This document shows positions 1 to 6,638 of a DNA stretch of 23,438 nucleotides, one piece after another. Source of the stretch: an uncultured Collinsella sp. (GTDB taxonomy: Bacteria > Actinomycetota > Coriobacteriia > Coriobacteriales > Coriobacteriaceae). Both the position numbers and the translations under genes were made by a program. The first letter of the stretch is position 1, and each line of letters begins with the position of its first letter. The stretch covers positions 1-23,438 of the forward strand of contig CABVDE010000031.1 in assembly GCA_902496945.1 (NCBI GenBank), given 5' to 3'. The notes below the pieces were generated by a model. The model was not told where the DNA came from, made no database searches, and saw only the letters and a program-made list of their open reading frames with translations.

Positions 1-66
1 GTCCTTCCGTCCTGCGGAAAGATTTGGGAGGTAAGCCCTGGGCCTCCTGCGGTAACTGGGGAGGCC
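1..66 (-). repeat. Large nested palindrome, copy A (partial)
   Basis: The first 66 bases closely match the right half of the complete palindrome at 15030-15154. Both have GTCCTGCGGAAAGATTTGGG followed by a G- and C-rich arm. The partner arm would lie before the window, so pairing cannot be checked here. Read on the minus strand it shows the family signature TTTCCGCAGGAC just inside the arm. Confidence 0.7.
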
Positions 67-295
67 GAAGCGATTCGTCTTCTTGCTGCGGGTGCCTGAT
101 CTGAGATTTTGGAATGATGGGGGCTCTTGGCTGTTGCTTGCACTGACATTTGTCACAAAATGGCTGGTCGTTGGGGGTTGCTACTCATAGTTGCGGTAAG
201 GTTGGGGCAGTTTCTAACTAGAAATGGTGGTCGCTACCGGTTGTTCTCGGCATACTCGAGCCATTCGATTCGATCATCATACGAAAGGAACTGCC

Positions 296-418
296 ATGGA
301 TCTTGCTATGGCGCAGCGCCTCGTCAATCGCCGCAAGGCCGCCGGGCTTTCTCAGGAGGCGCTTAAAACCTGCCATAATAAACCTGTCCCTTTTTGGCAG
401 GTTACTCGGCGCTTTTGA
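296..418 (+). pseudogene. Truncated XRE-type HTH regulator (N-terminal remnant)
   Basis: An ATG at 296 follows a plausible ribosome binding site (AAAGGA, 284-289). The first 23 codons read MDLAMAQRLVNRRKAAGLSQ then EAL, which is the opening of a Cro/C1-type helix-turn-helix protein, where LSQEAL begins helix 2. Homology stops exactly where the REP-like hairpin at 367-403 begins. The reading frame then runs through the hairpin to a stop at 418, giving about 40 residues with no recognition helix, so it cannot be a working DNA-binding protein. The HTH assignment rests on a short match but the pattern is typical. Bases 67-295 hold no gene I can support; they may contain its promoter. Confidence 0.6.
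367..403 (-). repeat. REP-like hairpin, GGGACAG family, copy 1
   Basis: A 9-bp perfect stem, AACCTGCCA (367-375) with TGGCAGGTT (395-403), encloses a loop. On the minus strand the loop reads AAAAGGGACAGGTTTATTA. The same core occurs at 3921-3968 and 7273-7318. The element lies at the break in the XRE fragment, and its last two bases are part of the stop codon of the converging ABC permease gene. It might also act as a terminator for that gene, although no clear T-run follows. Confidence 0.7.
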
Positions 419-3167
419 GGGCACCGACCATGTCGATCTTATTGAGGGTTCGGTTGGTGGCGAGATTGACGATAATCGTAAAGCCGAAGGAAAGCACCAC
501 GGCAAGCACGTAGCTCAACGGCTCAACCTCGACGTCAAAGTACAGCGACGGCATCTGCAGGATGTATGTAAAGCTCTCGGCCAGCGCACCGCCCAGTGGA
601 ACGCCCAGCGCGGCGCCAATCGCCGTCAAAATCAGCGTCTCCTTGTTGACGTAATGGTGTACCTCGCCGCGACGGAAGCCCAACACCTTGATGGTCGCCA
701 GCTCGCGCTCACGCTCCGAGATATTCGTATTCGACAGCGTGAACACAACGACAAACGACAGGCACGCCGCCATAAAGGTCACGAGCACCACGACCGAATT
801 GATAATCGTAAAGTTGGCCTCGTAGTTCTCCCAGTGTTCGGCCGTGCTCGAGATGGTGAGCCAACCGTCACTCTTGAGCTTCTCGCTCAACGCAATCTGG
901 TCAGCCGACGAACCCTTAAGCAGCGCAAAGATGCCGTTGAGGCGAACACTGCGACCAAACGCGCGCTCATAGGTGCTCTGCGTCATGTAGAGCGTATTGC
1001 CCAGGTAGTTGAGCGAAATGTCACTGATCTTAACCTGAGCGACGTTGAGCGACGAATCCTGGACTTGCGCCGTATCACCCGACTTGATCCCCAGCACCAG
1101 CTGCGAGCTTTTGCTGAGGTACACATCCCCGTCACGCAACGCGAGGGGCTCTTTGGACTCGTCCTCTAGGCACACGTAATCATCCAGATCGGCCGTGCGG
1201 TCGTCGGGCACCACAACCAGCTGCACCGTCTCGCTCTTGCCGCCAAACGTAAAGGTGACGTTGTCGGTCATGATCGGCAGCGTCGAGGTCACGGTCACGT
1301 TGGAATCCTTGGCCGCGCTGCGCTCCTCCAGCGCCGCGCACGTCTGCGTAAAGTCATCGGGATTGGCAACTGCCAGCAGATCGTAGCGCGTGATATGCCC
1401 ATATTGCTTGGGCGATAACGCCACCGACGTGTCGCGAATGCCCATGCCGCAGATGACGAGCGCCGTGCAGCCCGCGATGCCGAAGATGGTCATAAAGGCA
1501 CGCTTTTTGTAGCGGAACAGGTTGCGCGCGGCCACCTTATTTAAAAAGCCCATGCGGTGCCAGATAAAGCCGATGCGCTCCAGCAGAATGCGCGAGCCGG
1601 CACGCGGGGCCTTGGGACGCATGAGCGAGGCGGGCGTCTCGGCCATCTCGTGGCGGCAGGCGATGATCGTGGCACCCACCACGCCCACGGTAAACAGCGC
1701 CACCGATATGAGCGACGACATGATGTCGTACGAAAGCTGCATCTGGGGCAGCGTATACATGTCGTCGAACACCGTAAACAGGAACAGCGGCAGGCCCACA
1801 AAGCCCACGATATTGCCGAGTACGCCGCCGATCAGGCAGGCCCACAGCGCGTAGTCAACGTATTTGGCCAGGATGCGCCCGCGCGAATAGCCGAGCGCCT
1901 TGTACAGGCCAATAAGCGTGCGCTCCTCCTCGACCATGCGCGTGGCGGTGGTGAGGCTGATGAGTACGGCGACGATAAAGAAGATGAACGGGAATACGGT
2001 GGCGATGGCCTCGATCGAGGAACTATCGCTCTCCACGCTCGAATAGCTTGCGATGTTACCGCGATCCTGGATGTACCAGGTGCATTCGCCTAGGTCGGAA
2101 AGCTCGGCGCGGGCATCGGCGAACTGTTGGTCGGCGACGGCGCGGCGCTGGTCCAGGTCGGCTTGTGCCTGCGCACGCTCCTCGCTGCCCTCGGCCATGC
2201 GATTGATATTGTCCTGCTCGATCCCAAAGACCATATTCGCCTGACGCTCAGCCGCGTCCAAGCTCGCTGGCGTGTCGACCGTCAGCTCCTTGGCACGCGC
2301 TTTCTCGCGCTCATCGCGAATCTTATCGATATCGGATTTGACTTCGTCAATCTTTGCCGTATAGGCATCGGAATAGGAGTTGAGGTCCTTGGCTCCCTCG
2401 ACGACCACGTGGATTGCGGAATAGGACGACGACGTCGCAGCATCCTCGCTCACGTAGAACTTGTAGTCGGCGGCCGAAGCGGCACGAAAGGCGTTGACCG
2501 TCGAGCCGGAGCTCACATCGGTGGGGTCGAGGACCTCAGCCGTGATGGTGTAATCGCCTGCGGCGAACTGGTCCTTGGCACTCTGATTCGACGAGTTCGC
2601 ATCGTTGGCGGCAAAGTTCACCGTATCGCCGAGCTTCTTGCCCGAAGCCTTTAGAAACTTCGAAGTCACCGCCACCTCATCCGATGCCTCGGGCAGCGTG
2701 CCGTCCACCAGCACCGGCTGATCGATATTCTCTTTAGAGAGGCTCTGCACCACGACGCGCTCGTGCGTGGTGCCGACGGCCGTATAGGCCGTCTCGGTAT
2801 AGATGCCCTCGGCCGTCTCGACGCCATCGACCTCCTGAATGGTGGCGAGGTCATCGCCTGTGAGCCCGTAGGTCGACTGAACGTTAATGTCGTAGACATT
2901 CTGCTGGTCAAAATAGGCGTCGACCGAATCGCATAGATCCTCGCAGCCCGCCTTGAGGCCGCACATCACGCTCACGCCAAGCGCCGTGATCACGACGATA
3001 GACAGGAAGCGCTTAAGGCTGCCGCGAATTGTACGGTAGACACCGCGGCGAAACACCGTCGGCACCATGTCGTTTGAGCTTTGGGCAGTGCGGTAGGTCG
3101 TAAACTCCCGGTCGCGCTCCACGTGCTCCACATCGCGGTTTTGGCTGTTTTGGCGGTCCTGGTCCAT
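402..3167 (-). CDS. ABC transporter permease, FtsX/MacB type
   Basis: A large membrane protein of about 921 residues with two FtsX-like permease modules. The first transmembrane helix (FLSIVVITALGVSVMCGL) follows a cytoplasmic, polar N-terminus of about 50 residues. A long extracytoplasmic region of roughly 330 residues comes next and includes a Glu/Arg/Ala-rich probable coiled coil (around residues 280-360). A three-helix cluster begins near IATVFPFIFFIVAVLISLTT, then there is a second single helix (FMTIFGIAGCTALVICGMGI), a second extracytoplasmic domain and a final three-helix cluster. The repeated helix-domain-3 helix plan is that of exporters of the LolC/MacB/YknZ superfamily. It is coupled to the ATPase gene just upstream: the GTG of a longer alternative start at 3179 overlaps the ATPase stop. 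I prefer the ATG at 3167. The substrate cannot be told; peptides, lipids or antimicrobial compounds are all possible. Confidence 0.88.
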   Translation of the reverse strand: MDQDRQNSQNRDVEHVERDREFTTYRTAQSSNDMVPTVFRRGVYRTIRGSLKRFLSIVVITALGVSVMCGLKAGCEDLCDSVDAYFDQQNVYDINVQSTYGLTGDDLATIQEVDGVETAEGIYTETAYTAVGTTHERVVVQSLSKENIDQPVLVDGTLPEASDEVAVTSKFLKASGKKLGDTVNFAANDANSSNQSAKDQFAAGDYTITAEVLDPTDVSSGSTVNAFRAASAADYKFYVSEDAATSSSYSAIHVVVEGAKDLNSYSDAYTAKIDEVKSDIDKIRDEREKARAKELTVDTPASLDAAERQANMVFGIEQDNINRMAEGSEERAQAQADLDQRRAVADQQFADARAELSDLGECTWYIQDRGNIASYSSVESDSSSIEAIATVFPFIFFIVAVLISLTTATRMVEEERTLIGLYKALGYSRGRILAKYVDYALWACLIGGVLGNIVGFVGLPLFLFTVFDDMYTLPQMQLSYDIMSSLISVALFTVGVVGATIIACRHEMAETPASLMRPKAPRAGSRILLERIGFIWHRMGFLNKVAARNLFRYKKRAFMTIFGIAGCTALVICGMGIRDTSVALSPKQYGHITRYDLLAVANPDDFTQTCAALEERSAAKDSNVTVTSTLPIMTDNVTFTFGGKSETVQLVVVPDDRTADLDDYVCLEDESKEPLALRDGDVYLSKSSQLVLGIKSGDTAQVQDSSLNVAQVKISDISLNYLGNTLYMTQSTYERAFGRSVRLNGIFALLKGSSADQIALSEKLKSDGWLTISSTAEHWENYEANFTIINSVVVLVTFMAACLSFVVVFTLSNTNISERERELATIKVLGFRRGEVHHYVNKETLILTAIGAALGVPLGGALAESFTYILQMPSLYFDVEVEPLSYVLAVVLSFGFTIIVNLATNRTLNKIDMVGALKSAE

Positions 3168-3172
3168 GGGCG

Positions 3173-3874
3173 TTACCACTCGATCGTCTCGATAGGCACG
3201 GGTTTTTGCTGGACCGTCTCGCTCTCCACGCGACCGCTCTTAAAGCGAATCAGGCGGTCGGCCATAGGCGCGAGTGCGGAGTTATGGGTGATGATAATGA
3301 CCGTGATGCCCTGCCTGCGGCAGGTATCCTGCAGCAGCTGCAAGATCTGCTTGCCGGTTTTGTAGTCGAGTGCGCCCGTGGGCTCGTCGCACAGGAGCAG
3401 TTTGGGGTTCTTGGCCAGCGCGCGGGCGATGGACACACGCTGCTGCTCGCCGCCCGAAAGCTGCGCGGGAAAGTTGGCGAGGCGCTCACCCAGGCCAACC
3501 TGGCGAAGCGTTTGCTCGGCATCGAGCGAATCGGGGCAGATCTGCGCCGCGAGCTCGACGTTTTCGAGCGCCGTCAGGTTAGGGACCAGATTGTAGAACT
3601 GAAAGACAAAGCCGACGTCAGCGCGACGGTATTCGACGAGCTGAGCCTCGTTGGCGGCGCTCACATCGCGCCCGTCCACCGTCACAGTGCCGGAAGTCGC
3701 CGTGTCCATGCCGCCCAGGATGTTGAGCGCCGTGGTTTTACCGGCACCCGAAGCACCCAGGATAATAGCGAGCTCGCCGCGCTCGACGGTAAAGCTCGCG
3801 CCGTCGAGCGCGTGAATGCAGGCATCGCCCTCGCCATAGGCTTTGATAACGTCTTTGAATTCGATATAGGCCAT
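3173..3874 (-). CDS. ABC transporter ATP-binding protein (LolD/MacB family)
   Basis: A 233-residue ATPase carrying the full set of ABC motifs: Walker A GASGAGKT (40-47), Q-loop FQ (91-92), signature LSGGEQQR (139-146), Walker B LLLCDEPTGALD (159-170) and the switch histidine in THN (197). The VFQFYNLVPNLTALENV stretch and the short length are typical of the LolD/MacB/YknY group that drives FtsX-type permeases. The permease gene follows directly, with its start overlapping or a few bases beyond this stop codon, so the two are almost certainly translated as an operon. The pair should work in the cytoplasmic membrane as a mechanotransmission-type exporter. The ATG at 3874 gives the expected N-terminus for the family. 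Confidence 0.95.
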   Translation of the reverse strand: MAYIEFKDVIKAYGEGDACIHALDGASFTVERGELAIILGASGAGKTTALNILGGMDTATSGTVTVDGRDVSAANEAQLVEYRRADVGFVFQFYNLVPNLTALENVELAAQICPDSLDAEQTLRQVGLGERLANFPAQLSGGEQQRVSIARALAKNPKLLLCDEPTGALDYKTGKQILQLLQDTCRRQGITVIIITHNSALAPMADRLIRFKSGRVESETVQQKPVPIETIEW

Positions 3875-3920
3875 CGATAGGTTCCCATCTGGTCGGATGA
3901 CTCTTTAGTATTACCCATTT

Positions 3921-3968
3921 CCCACCGACCAAAAAGGGACAGGTTTAGTTTAGCAGGTTTTATATGGG
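3921..3968 (+). repeat. REP-like element, GGGACAG family, copy 2
   Basis: This 48-bp stretch shares CCAAAAAGGGACAGGTTTA and then GCAGGTTTTAT and TGGG with the copy at 7273-7318. Here the inner stem is degenerate (CCGACCA against AGCAGG). It lies between the divergent ABC operon and the GyrI-like gene. I see no gene between 3875 and 4067. Confidence 0.65.
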
Positions 3969-4067
3969 GAAACGGCAGGTGCGGGCGGGGCGGCAGAGGA
4001 GTCATCAACAGAGTCAGGCCGACCGCCAAACGCAAAGCATGCAGTTCAACCCGTTAGCCAAATCACA

Positions 4068-4081
4068 CGAACGAGTGTTCG
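4068..4081. promoter_or_regulatory. LexA/SOS-box-like operator
   Basis: CGAACGAGTGTTCG is a perfect palindrome of CGAAC and GTTCG around four bases. It fits the Gram-positive LexA (DinR) consensus CGAAC-N4-GTTCG, including the purine/pyrimidine preferences in the spacer. A possible -10 box, TATGAT, follows at 4086-4091 (or 4091-4096), so a bound repressor would cover the -35 region. The box is 55 bases before the GyrI-like start codon. Binding by LexA is inference. Confidence 0.65.
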
Positions 4082-4136
4082 TTTCTATGATATGATTCTG
4101 ACAGTTACACGGGTCCCGCGCAGAAAGGCAGCCATC

Positions 4137-4775
4137 ATGGCGTTCGACTTCAAAAAGGAATGCAAGGAGCTCTACAAGCCCGTAGGCAAACCGAGCATCG
4201 TAACCGTCCCGCCCATGAGCTACGTCGCCGTGCGCGGCAAGGGTGACCCAAATCCCGAAGGCGGCGAGTATCAAAGCACCCTGCCATTACTTTACGGTAT
4301 CGCCTTTACCATCAAGATGTCGAAGAAGGGCTCGAGGAGCATCGAGGGCTATTTCGACTTTGTTGTGCCGCCGCTCGAGGGTTTCTGGTGGCAAGACTCC
4401 CCGAGCGGCGACATCGATTATGTACGCAAGGACGATTTCAACTTTATCTCGTGCATCCGCCTGCCCGATTTCGTCACCCGAGATGACTTTGACTGGGCCG
4501 TCACTGAAGCCACGACCAAAAAGAAACTGGACTTTTCTGCCGTCGAGCTGCTTAAAGTTGACGAGGGTCTCTGCGTCCAATGCATGCACACCGGGCCCTA
4601 CGACAACGAACCGGCGACCGTAGACGCCATGCATGAATATGCGGCAGAACAGGGTTACGCCCTCGACTTCTCCGATACTCGTCTTCATCACGAGATTTAC
4701 CTCTCCGACCCACGCAAATGCGCGCCGGAGAAGCTCAAAACGGTGATCCGTCATCCCGTCAAGCGCGCTGGATAG
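4137..4775 (+). CDS. GyrI-like small-molecule-binding domain protein
   Basis: A 212-residue soluble protein that looks like the stand-alone GyrI-like/AraC effector-binding fold: an early strand VPPMSYVAVRGKGDPN, a middle PPLEGFWW segment, and a late CMHTGPYDNEPATVDAMHEYAAEQGY helix region, with a C-terminal DPRKCAPEKLKTVIRHPVK strand. Members bind hydrophobic or cationic ligands; some are linked to gyrase inhibition or drug sensing, others have been assigned hydrolase activity. I chose ATG 4137, with an AGAAAGG-like ribosome binding site at 4121, over the in-frame ATG at 4092. The latter falls inside the predicted -10 region and would add residues foreign to the family. An SOS-like operator lies upstream. 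The ligand is unknown. Confidence 0.8.
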   Translation: MAFDFKKECKELYKPVGKPSIVTVPPMSYVAVRGKGDPNPEGGEYQSTLPLLYGIAFTIKMSKKGSRSIEGYFDFVVPPLEGFWWQDSPSGDIDYVRKDDFNFISCIRLPDFVTRDDFDWAVTEATTKKKLDFSAVELLKVDEGLCVQCMHTGPYDNEPATVDAMHEYAAEQGYALDFSDTRLHHEIYLSDPRKCAPEKLKTVIRHPVKRAG

Positions 4776-4838
4776 CGTGGAGCGCCGTGCTGTACATCAG
4801 GCTCAGGCCAGTCGGTCGGCAACCTCAAGGACATTCAG

Positions 4839-4877
4839 CGGCTTCCTACGCCCTGCAGGAACGGGCGTAGGAAGCCG
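4839..4877. repeat. Perfect 15-bp inverted repeat (hairpin)
   Basis: CGGCTTCCTACGCCC (4839-4853) pairs perfectly with GGGCGTAGGAAGCCG (4863-4877) across a 9-base loop. It lies 63 bases after the GyrI-like stop, so it may terminate that transcript. No U-run follows on the plus strand, so it could equally be part of the repeat cluster next to it. Confidence 0.6.
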
Positions 4878-4895
4878 CCCGGCAGATGATCTCAA

Positions 4896-5008
4896 CCGGA
4901 AACGGCATCCCATTCTGAGGCAATATTCCGGGACGTGGTTTCCGTCTGAGCCTCCATTCGGAAAGCGTGTCCCGTTCCGAGGATCCAAACTGGGACGCCG
5001 TTTCCGGA
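4896..5008. repeat. Four-unit palindromic element with 17-bp terminal inverted repeats (MITE/REP-like)
   Basis: The ends CCGGAAACGGCATCCCA (4896-4912) and TGGGACGCCGTTTCCGG (4991-5007) are inverted repeats with one mismatch. Two more copies of the same unit lie inside in alternating orientation: GGGACGTGGTTTCCG (4930-4944) and CGGAAAGCGTGTCCCG (4960-4975). The element therefore can form two tandem hairpins or one long one. No coding capacity is seen. Its right edge sits 2-3 bases from where the histidine kinase homology ends, which suggests that it truncated that gene. Confidence 0.7.
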
Positions 5009-5010
5009 AC

Positions 5011-5982
5011 GCCCGAGCCGCCCGTCTTGGAACTGCGCGAGACATCCGCACGATAGAAGCGATCGAACAGCCGGTCCAAGTCGCCCTCGGGCAGCTCATC
5101 GACGGCATTCGATACGACAAGCTCGGCTGAGCCTTTGCCCGCACCGCGCGAAACCGCCACCGATTCAAACGGTGCCGCTACCTTGTCCACGGCCTCCGAA
5201 AGATCGATCGCCGCCATGGTAAAGCCAGCTGAGCCTTCGTCCATGCGTGCCAAAAACACCAGACGTTCCGCGAGCGCCGTCAACCGCGCGACCTGCTCGT
5301 GAATGCTCTGCGTCCACTCGCTCTCGCCACTCTCAATCTCTTGCACTTCATTGGCGGCATCGATCACGGCCAGCGGCGTCTTGATCTCGTGGCTCGCGTC
5401 GGTAATGAAGCGTTTCTGCTTGCTGTAGCTCTCGACCATCGGCCGAATCACCGCGCCCGAGGCAACCGTCACAATCGCCAGTACCGCTAGCCAGCCAATG
5501 CAGCTGGTGGTCACACTCGCGCTCAAAAACGAATGGAAGCTTGCAAGCTCACGCGAGCAGTCGACGAACACGTAGGTGGTCTCGTCACCCTGAACCGAAG
5601 TTGTATAGCGGTAGTTTCCAGAAAAGCCCAAGGTCCAGCCCTTGGATTATAGTCCTGCAGCAATACGCGCAGCACGCTTGGCGCCCACATCCTGGCCGGG
5701 GTCGGTCTTAGGCTCATCCGCCCAATCAATGCCATCCTTGCCCGCCAAGATATAGTCCAGGCGAGCATCGGCCATCTTGCAGACATGCGATTAGTTGACG
5801 ACGTTGATGCCGGCGATAATGAGCGTAAGCACGACGGTCACGGCACCCATGGCAACCAGAATGAACTTGCGGCGCAGGCGACGGCCCATTGCGCTGGCGG
5901 CATCGGCGCACCCCGGATTACCCGAGTCCGCACCCATGCCGAGCTTTGCCGCCATGCGCTTCCACCACGCGCTCGCGCTCAC
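5011..5982 (-). pseudogene. Sensor histidine kinase, degraded
   Basis: The remnant starts at GTG 5982, three bases beyond the response-regulator stop. It has an N-terminal membrane helix (FILVAMGAVTVVLTLIIAGI), then two in-frame TAA stops (5791-5793 and near 5648). It continues in the same frame with an extracytoplasmic stretch, a second helix (GWLAVLAIVTVASGAVI) and an intact H-box, FITDASHEIKTPLAV, with the phospho-acceptor His near 5391. After VAAPFESVAVSRG (near 5145) the sequence jumps to GSAELVVSNAVDELP. The N-box ATP-binding segment that should lie between is missing, roughly 40-50 residues. The F-box-like LFDRFYRAD and GGSG follow, and homology then ends at the palindromic element. 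With two stops, no N-box and no G2 box it cannot phosphorylate. Its substrate signal is unknown. Confidence 0.85.
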
Positions 5983-5984
5983 GC

Positions 5985-6358
5985 CTATTCGCCCTCCTCG
6001 ACAACCTCGAGCGAATAGCCTTGGTTGCGCGATGCGAGAATGGCTACGTCGGCACCAAGCGCCGTCAGCTTTTTGCGCAGATACGAGAGGTAGACCCACA
6101 CCACGTTGGCGCCCTCGGGCGCATCCTCGCCCCAGACCTCGAGCATCAGGCGCTCGGTAGGCATGCGCGTACCGGCGTTGCGCATAAAGAGCTCCATAAG
6201 CTGAAACTCGCGATTGGCCAGATGCTCCTCGCCTCGGGGCCAACGAGCGTGCACGCCGCCGTGTCAAGGCGCACGTTGCCCACACTGAGCGTCGTGGCAT
6301 CGATCGCCGTGGCGGCACGCGTCATGGCGCGAATGCGCGCGAGCAGCTCCTTTGGCGC
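5985..6358 (-). pseudogene. OmpR-type response regulator, degraded
   Basis: The C-terminal winged-helix DNA-binding domain is recognisable: LANREFQLMELFMRNAG, then VWGEDAPEGANVVWVYLSYLRKKL and SRNQGYSLEVVEEGE, ending at 5985. Upstream, APKELLARIRAMTR and VRLDTAACTL are the end of a receiver domain and the linker, but they lie in another frame, so a frameshift occurs near 6240. Almost the whole receiver domain, including the phospho-acceptor Asp, is absent before 6358. The kinase gene follows immediately, which shows that these were once a two-gene two-component operon. Between 6360 and 6470 I see only an 11-bp tandem repeat (GCCTTAGCG twice, near 6405-6425). Confidence 0.85.
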
Positions 6359-6471
6359 ATGGAAATACAAGTTTCGATACTGCCGATAATAGCGCACCGA
6401 AAGCTGCCTTAGCGCAGCCTTAGCGGCTCAACCTGCATGTTTTAAAAACGCTGGATAGGGCTTAACCAAGC

Positions 6472-6549
6472 TTAGGGCGCATATGCCGAGCGCTTGCCGG
6501 TACGCAGGCCGCGGTAGAACAGCATCGTCACGAGGACAGCCATACCGCC
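6472..6549 (-). pseudogene. Possible C-terminal fragment of a membrane protein
   Basis: On the minus strand a short open stretch reads GGMAVLVTMLFYRGLRTGKR then SAYAP and a stop at 6472. It has the look of a final transmembrane helix with a basic cytoplasmic tail. Nothing upstream continues it, because the divergent glycosyltransferase remnant begins at 6639. I do not recognise the family and it may be chance. Confidence 0.25.
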
Positions 6550-6590
6550 TCGCGACGGCATGTCGAGACCATGCCATCCCCTTTGATGCG

Positions 6591-6614
6591 GGAGCCGCCA
6601 ACGCGGGCGGCTCC
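6591..6614. repeat. Short GC-rich hairpin before the glycosyltransferase remnant
   Basis: GGAGCCGCC (6591-6599) pairs perfectly with GGCGGCTCC (6606-6614). It lies 25 bases before the start codon at 6639 and close to its ribosome binding site (TGGAGA, 6628-6633). It could be an attenuator or the end of the older minus-strand gene. Confidence 0.4.
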
Positions 6615-6638
6615 GCACCCATCCGATTGGAGAACACT

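Noticed and set aside
303..1169. 288-codon plus-strand frame opposite the ABC permease
   Set aside because: It is antisense to a well-supported gene and shows the Arg/His-rich composition of a shadow frame.
4846..5631. Functional short histidine kinase of 261 residues
   Set aside because: It would begin at an internal TTG after two in-frame stops, lacks the N-box and ends in translated repeat sequence.
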